Below are positions 42,474-50,987 of a DNA stretch of 64,000 nt, one piece after another. The position numbers and the translations under genes were made by a program. Source of the stretch: Streptomyces sp. STR69 (GTDB lineage Bacteria > Actinomycetota > Actinomycetes > Streptomycetales > Streptomycetaceae); contig NZ_JALJRY010000007.1 of assembly GCF_024519455.1 (NCBI RefSeq), forward strand, positions 54,870 through 118,869, given 5' to 3'. Positions within the stretch are counted from its first letter, which is position 1; each line of letters opens with the position of its first letter. A model generated the notes under the pieces. The model was not told the origin of the DNA and ran no database searches. It saw only the letters and a list, made by a program, of their open reading frames with translations.

Positions 42474-42518
42474 GGGCGCTCCCCATTCGCATCCGGGCCA
42501 ATTCTCCACAAACGTAGC

Positions 42519-44225
42519 TCAGCCGAGTGCGGATGCCGCCCCCTTGAGTACCAAACCGATGCCGAGGGCCACGACGACGAACGCCGATGCCAACGGCAGG
42601 GTCCTGCGGACCAGGACTGCCATGGGGCTGGTGGTCCAGCGGGGGCGCCGGTCCAGCACTCGGTTCATCCCTGTACCCAGCTTGACGACGGCGAATCCGG
42701 CGGCGGTGAGGGTGAGGGCGAGCCCGACGCCGTAGGCGACGACCAGCAGCAGCCCGAACCAGGCCTGCCCCAGCGCGGCGGCCCCCACGAGGACGACCAC
42801 GGCGGACGGGCTCGGCACGAGACCGCCGGCGAAGCCGAGCAGGAGCGTGCCGCGCAGGGTGGGGGCGGTGGAGTGGGTGTGCGTGAAGCCGCCGTGCGTG
42901 TGTTCTACGGCGTGGTCGTGCGAGTGGCCGTGCTCGTGGTCGTGCTCATGGGGATGGGGGTGGTCATGGCCGTGATCGTGATCGTGACTGTGGTCATGGT
43001 CATGGTCGTCGTGGCTGTGCGGGTGCGGGTGGGCCTCGGTGAGCGTGTTCGTGGACCCGGCTCGGGCGTGCGTGGACGCGAGGACCAGTGAGCGCTTGGG
43101 GGACTTGGCGGTCTCGTGACTGTGACCGCCACCGTGGGGATGGGGATGGGGGTGCTCGTGCGAAGGGGCTTGTGGGCGTGGGCGGTTGCGCCAGGCTCGG
43201 CGTACGAGGTTGCCGCCCGCGAAGAGGACCAGGACACCGCTCGCGATCCCCAGCCAGGCGATCACCGAGGGCGTCGCGGCGGAGCCGGCCGTGACCAGGA
43301 GGCCCAGGGCGATCACGCCGAGGGTGTGGGTGACCGTGACCGAGGCGGCGAGGGGGAGCACGTCCTTGAGGCGGGCGCGACCGCCCCGGGCCGCCGCCGT
43401 GGCCGCCATCAGCGTCTTGCCGTGACCGGGGGCGAGCGCGTGCATCGCGCCCAGGGCGATCGCGATGAGCAGGGAGAGGGCCGCGAAGCCGACGCTGAGG
43501 TGGTGGCGGGCGACCAGGTTGTTCAGGGCCTCGGTCCAACGGTCCGCGCCGCGCGGGAGGATGGAGGACGCGGCCGAGTCCGACGGGGCCTGGTCGTCTT
43601 CGGTGAGGGCCGGGCCGCCGGGACGCGCGCGCAGCGACGCCTTCGTGATGTCGGCGGGCGAGGAGAGCAAGTCCTTGGGATAGCTGGTCAGTTCGTGCGA
43701 CACCGACTTCTTCGGTACGTCCGTCCCGGTCAGCGTCATCCGGTCGGCGCGCGCGGTGATCTCCCGCCAGCCGGGCCCGGTGGTCAGGCCCGCGCTGTGG
43801 AAGCCCAGGGCGACCGTGCTGCCCTTGGGGAGCGCCGCCGTCGAACTGCACTCCACCCGAAGGGTGTTGAGCCCGGCCTGCCCGGGCCGCAGCAGCGCGG
43901 TACTGGTGCCGGGCGTGAGCGCGACCGTACGGCCGTCGACGGTGACCTTGCTGCCCTCGGCGGCCTTGTCGCACCGCTGCCGGGCCCACTCGGTCATGCC
44001 CAACTGCTTGATGTCCGGCTTGGCCTGCGTCGCCGGGATCTCCGCGAGGTCCTCGATGTGCGTGACGCGCAGGACGCCGGGGGCGACGACGAGACCGTCG
44101 TACCGGTTGACCGTGAAGTTGCCCAGCGGGTGCGCGCTCGCGGCTGCGGTGGGGACGAGCAGGAGCGCGCCGGCGGCCGTGAGGACGGCCGCGGCGGAGG
44201 CGAACAGACGGCGGACGGGCCTCAC
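42519..44225 (-). CDS. His-rich NicO-family nickel/cobalt transporter
   Basis: A 568-residue membrane protein. After a signal-like helix comes an extracytoplasmic region of about 200 residues starting AHPLGNFTVNRY. The NicO/RcnA motif HALAPGHGKTLMAA follows, then TM helices interrupted by a cytoplasmic-type loop very rich in His and Asp (about 30 His within 100 residues, for example HDHDHSHDHDHGHDH). RcnA-type relatives export Ni and Co. The loop suggests metal storage or sensing. GTG 44225 overlaps the stop of the TPR gene, so the pair is coupled. Direction of transport is inferred only. Confidence 0.8.
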   Translation of the reverse strand: MRPVRRLFASAAAVLTAAGALLLVPTAAASAHPLGNFTVNRYDGLVVAPGVLRVTHIEDLAEIPATQAKPDIKQLGMTEWARQRCDKAAEGSKVTVDGRTVALTPGTSTALLRPGQAGLNTLRVECSSTAALPKGSTVALGFHSAGLTTGPGWREITARADRMTLTGTDVPKKSVSHELTSYPKDLLSSPADITKASLRARPGGPALTEDDQAPSDSAASSILPRGADRWTEALNNLVARHHLSVGFAALSLLIAIALGAMHALAPGHGKTLMAATAAARGGRARLKDVLPLAASVTVTHTLGVIALGLLVTAGSAATPSVIAWLGIASGVLVLFAGGNLVRRAWRNRPRPQAPSHEHPHPHPHGGGHSHETAKSPKRSLVLASTHARAGSTNTLTEAHPHPHSHDDHDHDHSHDHDHGHDHPHPHEHDHEHGHSHDHAVEHTHGGFTHTHSTAPTLRGTLLLGFAGGLVPSPSAVVVLVGAAALGQAWFGLLLVVAYGVGLALTLTAAGFAVVKLGTGMNRVLDRRPRWTTSPMAVLVRRTLPLASAFVVVALGIGLVLKGAASALG

Positions 44226-46024
44226 TTGGTCGCCTCCAGCGCCTTACGGGCCTTGCTCGCACCCAGCGGCGAGAAGCCCGGGTTCAGCTTCAGGGCCTTG
44301 GTCAGGTGGGCCCGGCCGTCGGCCGTGTGGCCGGTGGCGAGCTCGATCATGCCGAGGTGGTAGATGAACGAGGCGTTGTGGTAGCCGGTGGCCGTGGCCT
44401 GGCGGGCGTAGGCCAGGGCCTCCTTGTCGCGGCCGTTGACGTGCAGGGCCCAGGCCAGGGCGTCCGCCGTGTGCACGGTGTGCCGGCGGGCCCACTCGGC
44501 TCGGGCGGCCTTCAGGGCCGACTTGATGTCTCCGTGGTCGGCGGCGGCGAGCGCGGTGTCGAGGTCGGCGTTGACGCCGTTGGCGCGGGCGAGCGCGATC
44601 CAGGCGTCGACGAGGGCGTACTGGTCGTCGGCCTTCGCCTTGTCGCCCGCGGCGCCCCGGCTCTCGTACAACTCACCGAGCTCCACGAGGGGTTGGGGCA
44701 GCGGGTAGCGGGAGACGACCAGTTCCAGGCCCTTGATGGCGTCGGTGCGGTCGCCCAGGGCGGCCTGGGCGCGGGCGCGGCCCTCCAGGGCGGGGAGGTA
44801 GTTCTCGTCGGCGGCGAGGGCGCGGCCGTAGTAGTCCAGGGCGGTCTTGTAGTCGCCCTGGTTCCAGGCGAGTTGGCCGAGCGTTCCGGCCACGTACGAG
44901 ATGTCGCCGGGGGAGGTGGCGGCGGCGAGCGCCTGCTCCAGCACGGTGCGGGCCGTCTTGACGTCGCCGCGCAGCTCGTGGACGTAGGCGTACCGGGTGA
45001 ACACCGGGACGCCGGGCTTGCGGGCGTCGGCCAGGTCGGCGGCCTTCGACGCCTCGTCGTAGCGGCCGAGTTCGACGAGGGCGTCGATACGGGAGCACAG
45101 GGCGCGCTCGCTGTAAGGGTTCTCCTTGAGGACCTGGTCCGCGTAGGTGAGGGCCTCCGAGAACTCGTGCCGGGCGGCGGCGAGCGCGGCACGGCCCTCA
45201 AGGGCGTTCTCGTTGTTCGGCGATATCTTCAGCGACCGTGTGAAGGCGGCCTGTGCCTGCGGGTACCGGGAGGGGTCGCCCTTGGTCCTGGCCTGCTCGA
45301 CATAGGCAAGACCGAGCGTCGCCCACCCGTCGAAGTCCTTGGGTTGCGTCCGGAGATGAGCCTGCAGCGCGGTGATGCTCGCGTCCAGGCTCCCGCTGGC
45401 CAACAGGTCCGGCGACACGGCACTGGAGACGGCCGCGACGCCGGTGGCACCGCTGTCCTTCGCCGCGCCGATCGCGATGGCCCCGGCGGTCATCGCCACG
45501 GCCAACAGGGCGGCGCACCCGGCGAGTTGGACGACCCGCCAGCGACGACCCGCGGCGCCGACCCGACGGACGGCGGCAACGCGTTCATCGGCAACCGCGC
45601 CGTCCGGGGTGCCGGAGTGCGGGGCGTGATCATCGTGGTCGTGGTCGTGGTCGTGCGAGTGGGGGTGGTCGTGATCGTGGGAGTGGGGATGGGGGTGGTC
45701 ATGCCCAGGCGATGGGGCTGCGGCTTCGGTCGGTGCTGCTCCGGGCTCGATCGCGGCCTTGATCGCGGCCTCGGGCTCGATCTCGGGCTCGATGTCGAGG
45801 TCGGCCTCGGCGTCGGGGGCGGTCGTGCTTTCGGAGTCGGCCTCGGCTTCGGAACTGACTTCGGCTGCCTGGGAGTCGGCCTCGCGCTCAGGGCCGGTCC
45901 CGGCCTCGGCGTCGGTCTCGTCCTCCGCCCACACACGTTCCCACTCGCGTTCCCGCTCCGCCGCCACCGGCGTCTCGCCGGGCTCGCCCTCCGGCGGCTT
46001 GTTGTCGTTCTCGCGCGGGGCCAT
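44222..46024 (-). CDS. His-rich membrane-anchored TPR protein
   Basis: A 600-residue protein. The first 105 residues are acidic and disordered (Glu/Ala-rich), followed by a His/Asp cluster (PGHDHPHPHSHDHDHPHSHD), one TM helix (VVQLAGCAALLAVAMTAGAIAIGAA, about 162-186) and eight or more TPR units over about 380 residues (LGLAYVEQARTKGDPSRYPQAQAAFTRSL, LGQLAWNQGDYKTALDYYGRAL). The His cluster parallels that of the NicO protein it is coupled to, so the two probably handle the same metal. The TPR domain would be outside the membrane and scaffold partners. GGAGGAA precedes ATG 46024. Confidence 0.8.
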   Translation of the reverse strand: MAPRENDNKPPEGEPGETPVAAEREREWERVWAEDETDAEAGTGPEREADSQAAEVSSEAEADSESTTAPDAEADLDIEPEIEPEAAIKAAIEPGAAPTEAAAPSPGHDHPHPHSHDHDHPHSHDHDHDHDDHAPHSGTPDGAVADERVAAVRRVGAAGRRWRVVQLAGCAALLAVAMTAGAIAIGAAKDSGATGVAAVSSAVSPDLLASGSLDASITALQAHLRTQPKDFDGWATLGLAYVEQARTKGDPSRYPQAQAAFTRSLKISPNNENALEGRAALAAARHEFSEALTYADQVLKENPYSERALCSRIDALVELGRYDEASKAADLADARKPGVPVFTRYAYVHELRGDVKTARTVLEQALAAATSPGDISYVAGTLGQLAWNQGDYKTALDYYGRALAADENYLPALEGRARAQAALGDRTDAIKGLELVVSRYPLPQPLVELGELYESRGAAGDKAKADDQYALVDAWIALARANGVNADLDTALAAADHGDIKSALKAARAEWARRHTVHTADALAWALHVNGRDKEALAYARQATATGYHNASFIYHLGMIELATGHTADGRAHLTKALKLNPGFSPLGASKARKALEATK

Positions 46025-46089
46025 GCCGTTCCTCCATCGCCTGGGGTGGTTCAAGTGCCGTACTGCTGAGAGGTGTTGTCACGCAGGGG

Positions 46090-46135
46090 TGGCGCGGCCC
46101 GCACCGTGGGGGAAGAAGCTGTGCGGGCCGCGCCA
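46090..46135. terminator. Terminator between DUF4331 and TPR genes
   Basis: A perfect 15-bp inverted repeat (46090-46104 with 46121-46135) with a 16-base loop lies just after the DUF4331 stop. It would end most DUF4331 transcripts before the TPR-NicO pair, or attenuate them. Confidence 0.8.
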
Positions 46136-46147
46136 GTCGGTGGGGAT

Positions 46148-47686
46148 TTAGTACGGGCGGTGGGTCATCCGGCGGCGCCACCACGCGACGCCCGCGCCGA
46201 TCAGCAGGACTCCGGCCACACCCGAGGCCGCCGACGCCGTGATCAGCATCATGTTGTTGCTGGAGGACGAGCCCGCCGGCTGCAGCGCGTCGCCCAGCTG
46301 GTTCTTGACGTCACTGCCGCTGCTCGTGCCCTTGGCGAGCGGACCGCGCGAACCCGAGGTCGGCTCGGCGATGTAGGGGAAGTACTTCTCGAAGCCCTTG
46401 TCGTTCTTGTCGACCGCGTCGCCCAAGTCGTTCTTGGAGCCGACGAGTTCACCCTCCATGACCTGGAGCGCCTCGTCGATCACGTCGTCGGTGAGCCGAC
46501 GCCCGTTCGGGAAGCCCGCGTTGTCGCCGTCCAGGACACCGAGGCGCTTGGGGTGCGCGGTCGGCGGGATCGAGGTGTTGAGGCGCAGCATCTCCGACGG
46601 CTTCGCGTACGGCTGCTCCGTGTTGAGATCCTTGACGCCCGTGAGGAACACGCTGACGAGGTCGTTGCGCGGCTCCTTGGGCGCCTTGATCTTGTAGATC
46701 GACTCGATCAGCTTCGGCAGCTCCGGGTTGGTCACGTTCTTCAGGAACTGCGCGTCGTCCTTGGGCTCGGACGCGTTGAACTTGTCCTTGTCCTTCTGCG
46801 GGTTGACGACCTCGTTGACCAGCGGGTTGCCCAGGCGCGAGACCTGCGTGTAGTAGCCCCTGGCGTTCTTGCGCTGGGTCGTCGAGTAGATGCCGACGGT
46901 CGGACGGGACTTCGACTGCCGGATCAGGTCGTTCGGCACCTGGAGGGCGATCGTGTTGACGTTGTAGCCCTTGAGCGTGTCGTTGCCGACCTCGCTGAGG
47001 TTGCCGCCGTACAGCAGGTCGAAGACGCGCAGGTCGGCGAAGAACGGGTCGTCGGCCTGACCGGCGAAGGTCGCGCCGCCGTTCGCCGTCTTGTAGATCG
47101 CCTGCGAACGCAGCTTGGCGTAGTCCGGCATCGACGCGTCGCCGACGTCGGAGGGCGCCGCCGGGATGTCGTCGGCGATCTTGGTCTTGTAGACCTGCTT
47201 GCCCTTCTTGAGCTTGATCAGCTCGACGTCGTACGACTGCGTGACGTTCAGGTCGGGGTCGGTGAGGCTGGTGACCGGGCCCGTGTTGTACAGGAACGTC
47301 TTCTTGTTCTTGATCTGGGTGCTGAAGGTGTAGCGGAAGATGAAGTCGTCCAGTGCGTCACCGTTGTTGTCGATGTGCAGGTCGTACTGGGCGTCGTCCG
47401 CGAACTGGTAGAAGTTCGGGCCGCCGGCGGGCTCCTCGAACGGGATCCAGTTCGCCACGATGGTGGTGGTGTCCGGCTTGTCCGGGCTCACGAACGCGTA
47501 GAGGTCCGTGTTGTCGTACTGGGGGGTCCCCGAGATGAGGGGCGCCTCCCGGTGGGAGGAGGCCGAGGCCACTCCCGGTTCCAGCGCGGCCGTGCCGGCG
47601 GCTGCGAGCCCTCCGGCGGCGAGCGCGCCACATATGAGGGCCGCGAGCTTCCTGCGTCCCGCACCGCTCCTGGAGATAGGTGTCAT
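46148..47686 (-). CDS. DUF4331 secreted, membrane-anchored protein
   Basis: A 512-residue protein. A signal peptide (ALICGALAAGGLAAAGTAAL) is followed by the DUF4331 opening ASSHREAPLISGTPQYDNTDLYAFVSP, then PYRYTFSTQ-like strands and a C-terminal TM helix with basic tail (ITASAASGVAGVLLIGAGVAWWRRRM). DUF4331 proteins are of unknown function, often beside sigma factors or in biogenesis of exported enzymes. It is exported and held in the membrane. It is divergent from sigK, with a SigK-like promoter of its own. Confidence 0.8.
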   Translation of the reverse strand: MTPISRSGAGRRKLAALICGALAAGGLAAAGTAALEPGVASASSHREAPLISGTPQYDNTDLYAFVSPDKPDTTTIVANWIPFEEPAGGPNFYQFADDAQYDLHIDNNGDALDDFIFRYTFSTQIKNKKTFLYNTGPVTSLTDPDLNVTQSYDVELIKLKKGKQVYKTKIADDIPAAPSDVGDASMPDYAKLRSQAIYKTANGGATFAGQADDPFFADLRVFDLLYGGNLSEVGNDTLKGYNVNTIALQVPNDLIRQSKSRPTVGIYSTTQRKNARGYYTQVSRLGNPLVNEVVNPQKDKDKFNASEPKDDAQFLKNVTNPELPKLIESIYKIKAPKEPRNDLVSVFLTGVKDLNTEQPYAKPSEMLRLNTSIPPTAHPKRLGVLDGDNAGFPNGRRLTDDVIDEALQVMEGELVGSKNDLGDAVDKNDKGFEKYFPYIAEPTSGSRGPLAKGTSSGSDVKNQLGDALQPAGSSSSNNMMLITASAASGVAGVLLIGAGVAWWRRRMTHRPY

Positions 47687-47725
47687 GCCGTCCGTCCTCA
47701 GTGCCAACTTGCCTGACGCTCGGGG

Positions 47726-47752
47726 ATTCGGAGCTGGTGCCGGGTCGGATTG
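47726..47752 (-). promoter_or_regulatory. SigK-type promoter of the DUF4331 gene
   Basis: Minus strand CAATCC (47752-47747), 15 bases, then CCGAAT (47731-47726). This is one base from the mycobacterial SigK consensus CCATCC...CCGAAT, with a spacer slightly shorter than the 16-17 reported there. The start site would be about 33 bases before ATG 47686, which has a GAGGAC ribosome site. Confidence 0.6.
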
Positions 47753-47827
47753 GTCGAATCTGAAAAGTTTTTTTGGCGGACTCCAATCCGGCTCGTGACC
47801 CGCGTTTCAAGTCCGCTGATCCGTAAC

Positions 47828-47854
47828 CCATCCTTAGAGGCATCCGCTGCGAAT
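47828..47854 (+). promoter_or_regulatory. SigK-type autoregulatory promoter of sigK
   Basis: CCATCC (47828-47833), 15 bases, then GCGAAT (47849-47854). It matches the SigK consensus at 11 of 12 positions and has the same spacing as the divergent DUF4331 promoter. A start near 47861 would exclude ATG 47853 as start codon. Confidence 0.6.
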
Positions 47855-47884
47855 GCCTCGTGTGACGGGATGCGAAGTGACAGA

Positions 47885-47932
47885 CCGCGTGCGGTCGAAG
47901 AGGAGGGGCCGCGTGCGGTCGACGAGAGGGGG
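47885..47932 (+). repeat. 24-bp tandem duplication of ribosome site plus GTG start
   Basis: Two consecutive 24-bp units (47885-47908 and 47909-47932) both begin CCGCGTGCGGTCGA and end in a purine ribosome site (GAGGAGGGG and GAGAGGGGG). Each brings an in-frame GTG behind the previous unit's purine run, so sigK has at least two equivalent starts (47913, 47937). Confidence 0.75.
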
Positions 47933-47936
47933 ACGG

Positions 47937-48479
47937 GTGGGAGCGGACGAACTCCTGGTGCAGGTCGCCGGAGGCGACCACCAGGCCTTCGAGGAGCTCT
48001 ACGGACTGGTGTCCGGACCTGTGTTCGGACTGGTGCGCCGCGTGGTGCGCGACCCCGCGCAGTCCGAGGAGGTGTCCCAGGAGGTGCTGCTCGAACTGTG
48101 GCGGTCCGCCGCCCGCTTCGATCCCGGCCGCGGCAGCGCCCTGTCCTGGGTCCTCACCCTCGCCCACCGCCGGGCCGTCGACCGGGTGCGCAGCGCCCGC
48201 GCGGCCGTCGACCGCGAGCAGCGCGAGGCCCGCCGTTCCCACAACCCGGCCTTCGACCAGGTGACCGAGGAGGTCGAGGCAGGCCTGGAGCGCCAGTTGG
48301 TGCGCCGCTGCCTGGACCGGCTCACCGCCCTGCAGCGGCAGTCCGTGACCCTCGCCTATTACGACGGCTATACGTACCGTGAAGTGGCCGAGCGGCTCTC
48401 GCTGCCGCTGGGCACCGTCAAGACCCGTATGCGTGACGGACTCACCCGGCTGCGCGACTGCCTGGGAGGTGCCGCATGA
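47937..48479 (+). CDS. sigK: ECF RNA polymerase sigma factor, SigK/ECF19 type
   Basis: A 180-residue ECF sigma factor from GTG 47937 (starts at 47913 or 47877 are possible). Region 2 is AFEELYGLVSGPVFGLVRRVVRDPAQSEEVSQEVLLELWRSAARFD and GSALSWVLTLAHRRAVDRVR; region 4 is LTALQRQSVTLAYYDGYTYREVAERLSLPLGTVKTRMRDGLTRLRDCLG, the phrase typical of SigK. It is followed with ATGA overlap by an RskA-type anti-sigma. In mycobacteria SigK controls exported proteins in response to redox state. Here the divergent DUF4331 gene is a probable target. Confidence 0.85.
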   Translation: MGADELLVQVAGGDHQAFEELYGLVSGPVFGLVRRVVRDPAQSEEVSQEVLLELWRSAARFDPGRGSALSWVLTLAHRRAVDRVRSARAAVDREQREARRSHNPAFDQVTEEVEAGLERQLVRRCLDRLTALQRQSVTLAYYDGYTYREVAERLSLPLGTVKTRMRDGLTRLRDCLGGAA

Positions 48480-49309
48480 GCGTCCTCGCCCGACTCTTCC
48501 GCCGGGGCGATCTCCACTCGCTCGCCGCCCCCTACGCCCTCGACGCCCTCGAACCCGGCGAGCGCGCCCAGTTCGAGAAGCACCTCAAGAAGTGCGAGCG
48601 CTGTGCCTTCGAGGTCCGCGGCCTGACCGAGGACGCGGTCCGCCTCGCGTGGTCCGAGGCCGCCCAGCCGCCGCCCGCGATGCGCGACCGGGTGCTGTCC
48701 GCGATACGCAACACCCCGCAGGAGCCCGGGCCGCTGCGGGAGCGCGGGCGGGAGACGCGGGAGTACACGCCCCGGCTGCCGGCCCATGTGTGGGGCGCGG
48801 AGCCGCAGGCGTCACGCGCCCGCGTGCCCCAACGGCGGCCGTTCTTCGTGCCGTTCGCCACCGCGACGGCCGCCGCGGCCCTCGTCGTGGCCTCGCTGTT
48901 CGCCGTCCAGGCGAACAGGACACAGGACAAGTTGGACGCAGCGCAGGCACAGTCGCGTGAGATCGCACACGTTCTCGCGGCTCCCGACGCCCGTGCGACC
49001 ACCGGCGCGGACACCGCGGGCCGGAGCATCGGCGTGATCGCCTCCGCGTCGGAGGGGCGCGCGGTCGTCACCCTGAGCGGATACGGCGCACCGCCGAGCG
49101 GGCGAGTGCGTCAACTGTGGCTGATGCGCCCCAATGTGCAGCCGCGCTCCCTCGGGCTCTTCAAGGACGACACGCCCTTGGTCACCACCGGACTCGACAA
49201 ATCAGCAACATCACTCGCAGTGACCGTCGAGCCCGACGGAGGCTCACCGCAACCCACAACGCAGCCAGTTGTCCAACTCGCCCTGAAATCGGTTGGATTC
49301 GGAGAGTAA
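48476..49309 (+). CDS. rskA: RskA-type anti-sigma factor with zinc motif
   Basis: A 277-residue membrane protein. The cytoplasmic domain has the HxxxCxxC zinc-binding anti-sigma motif HLKKCERC (about residues 36-43). It is followed by a TM helix (FATATAAAALVVASLFAVQA, about 125-145) and an extracellular RskA domain (VTLSGYGAPPSGRVRQLWLMRP). It would bind the sigma factor and release it on an external or redox signal through proteolysis. It overlaps sigK by 4 bases. Confidence 0.9.
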   Translation: MSVLARLFRRGDLHSLAAPYALDALEPGERAQFEKHLKKCERCAFEVRGLTEDAVRLAWSEAAQPPPAMRDRVLSAIRNTPQEPGPLRERGRETREYTPRLPAHVWGAEPQASRARVPQRRPFFVPFATATAAAALVVASLFAVQANRTQDKLDAAQAQSREIAHVLAAPDARATTGADTAGRSIGVIASASEGRAVVTLSGYGAPPSGRVRQLWLMRPNVQPRSLGLFKDDTPLVTTGLDKSATSLAVTVEPDGGSPQPTTQPVVQLALKSVGFGE

Positions 49310-49435
49310 TCACGGAGGGGTCGTCAACACCCTTACGGGGAAGGTGAATCCTGAGACCTCGATACACGAGTGCCCGGTTGGGGCGATAGAGTTACCCTGC
49401 CCGGGCCGGGTGGACTCGTACGGGTGGGGAGTGAC

Positions 49436-49702
49436 ATGGAACAGATAGTGCGCAGTAGGGCAAGGGTCCCTGCGATCACGTGCGGGAGCAGCGCGACGAG
49501 TTCGCGACTCGACCGCCATCTCTCGGTGCTGGGCGGCCCCGTCGTCCCGCAGCGCGAGACGGCAGAGGCGACCTCGTTGATGCGCGAGCTCACCTCGCGC
49601 GACACCACGCAGGAACGCAGCGCCAGGGGCGCGCGAGTGAGCAGGGTCTCGCTCTTCGCACCGCTGCGCAGGCTGCGCCGTTCGCTGTTCGGCGGGCGCT
49701 GA
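49436..49702 (+). CDS. Small hypothetical protein (88 aa)
   Basis: An 88-residue ORF (MEQIVRSRARVPAITCGSSAT) with a GGGGAG ribosome site. It is basic, with one Cys, a LDRHLSVLGGPVVPQRETAEATSLMREL segment and an Arg-rich end (SLFAPLRRLRRSLFGGR) that could form an amphipathic helix. No family or function is recognised. Conservation in Streptomyces is suspected from its shape but not checked. Confidence 0.55.
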   Translation: MEQIVRSRARVPAITCGSSATSSRLDRHLSVLGGPVVPQRETAEATSLMRELTSRDTTQERSARGARVSRVSLFAPLRRLRRSLFGGR

Positions 49703-49744
49703 GCAAGTCCTCGGCGTCCCCGGGGAGTTCCCGGGGGCCCGCGC

Positions 49745-50953
49745 TCAGGACGCCACACCGTCCCGGCGCAGTGCTGCGATCTCTGTGTCCGCCATCCCCA
49801 CGGCACGTAGCAGCGCCTCGGTGTGCTCCCCGAGCGCGGGCACGTCACCCATCCGCGCCTCGCCTCCGCCCGGCAAGGTGATGGGTGGCAGCAGCGCCCG
49901 CAACGGCCCGACCGGCGAACCCACTTCCCGCCACCGCTCCCGGGCCGCCAACTGCGGGTGCTCCGCCACCTCTTGTACGTTTCTGAGGCGCGCGCAGGCC
50001 ACGCCCGCGCGCTCCAGCCGCAGCACGGCCTCGTCGGTGGCCAGCCCACCCAGCACCGCACCGACGAGGGCGTCCGTGCGCTCCCGGTTCACCACCCGCG
50101 CCGCGTTGGTCGCGAAGTCGGGGTCGGTCCCCAACTCGGGCCTCCGGACGACCTGTTCGGCCAGTCGCCGCCACTCCCGGTCGTTCTGCACCGCGAGCAG
50201 CACCTGCCCGCCGTCCGCCGTGGGATAGACGTCGTACGGCGCGATGACAGCGTGCGCAAGACCCGTGCGCGCCGGGGGAGTTCCGCCGTGCATCGTGTGA
50301 TGCAGCGGATGCCCCATCCACTCCACGACCGCGTCCAGCATCGAGACCTCGACGGGCCCGCCCCGCCCGGTGGTTCCGCGCCGCACCAGCGCCGCGAGCG
50401 CACCGGAGAACGCGTACATCCCCGCCGCGATGTCGGCGACCGGGATGCCCGCCTTCACCGGCCGCTCCGGCGTCCCGGTCACCGACACCAGCCCCGCCTC
50501 GCACTGCACGAGCATGTCGTAGGCCCGCTTGTCCGCGTACGGCCCCGACGCCCCGTACCCCGAGATGTCCACGGCGACCAGCCGGGGATGCGCCGCACAC
50601 AGCGTCGCCGCGTCCAGCCCGAGCCGGGCCGCCGCCCCGTGCGCGAGGTTCTGCACGAACACGTCCGCGTCCGCGACCAGCCGCCGTACGACGTCCAGCC
50701 CGCGCGGGTCCTTCAGGTTGAGCGCGATCGACTCCTTGCCCCGGTTGCACCACACGAAGTGCGAGGCCAGACCGCCCGCGGCGGTGTCGTAGCCGCGCGC
50801 GAAGTCACCGCCGTCGATCCGCTCGACCTTGATCACCCGGGCGCCCAGATCGGCGAGCTGACGGGTGGCGAAGGGGGCGGCGACGGCCTGTTCGACGGCG
50901 ACGACGGTGACGCCCTCAAGGGGCAGCGGCAGAGGCTCCATGCGGGCGATCAT
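49745..50953 (-). CDS. CaiB/BaiF-type (family III) CoA transferase
   Basis: A 402-residue family III CoA transferase: LEGVTVVAVEQAVAAPFATRQLADLGARVIKVERIDGGDFARGYD, RGKESIALNLKDPRG and DISGYGASGPYADKRAYDMLVQCEAGL, where the Asp of RAYDM is the catalytic residue. Such enzymes exchange CoA between a carboxylic acid and succinyl-, acetyl- or formyl-CoA. The substrate is not predictable, and no acyl-CoA gene is adjacent. ATG 50953 or 50941 are possible starts; neither has a strong ribosome site. Confidence 0.88.
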   Translation of the reverse strand: MIARMEPLPLPLEGVTVVAVEQAVAAPFATRQLADLGARVIKVERIDGGDFARGYDTAAGGLASHFVWCNRGKESIALNLKDPRGLDVVRRLVADADVFVQNLAHGAAARLGLDAATLCAAHPRLVAVDISGYGASGPYADKRAYDMLVQCEAGLVSVTGTPERPVKAGIPVADIAAGMYAFSGALAALVRRGTTGRGGPVEVSMLDAVVEWMGHPLHHTMHGGTPPARTGLAHAVIAPYDVYPTADGGQVLLAVQNDREWRRLAEQVVRRPELGTDPDFATNAARVVNRERTDALVGAVLGGLATDEAVLRLERAGVACARLRNVQEVAEHPQLAARERWREVGSPVGPLRALLPPITLPGGGEARMGDVPALGEHTEALLRAVGMADTEIAALRRDGVAS

Positions 50954-50961
50954 GACCCGCG

Positions 50962-50984
50962 CCCCGCATCTTTGTCATGCGGGG
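50962..50984. terminator. Terminator after the ABC exporter operon
   Basis: CCCCGCAT/ATGCGGGG form an 8-bp stem with a 7-base loop, just downstream of the minus-strand permease stop and before the CoA transferase start. Confidence 0.65.
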
Positions 50985-50987
50985 AGC

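Noticed and set aside
44306..46069. Plus-strand 587-codon frame opposite the TPR gene
   Set aside because: Antisense to a clear TPR protein; the His codons in the real gene create a low-complexity Val/Gly run.
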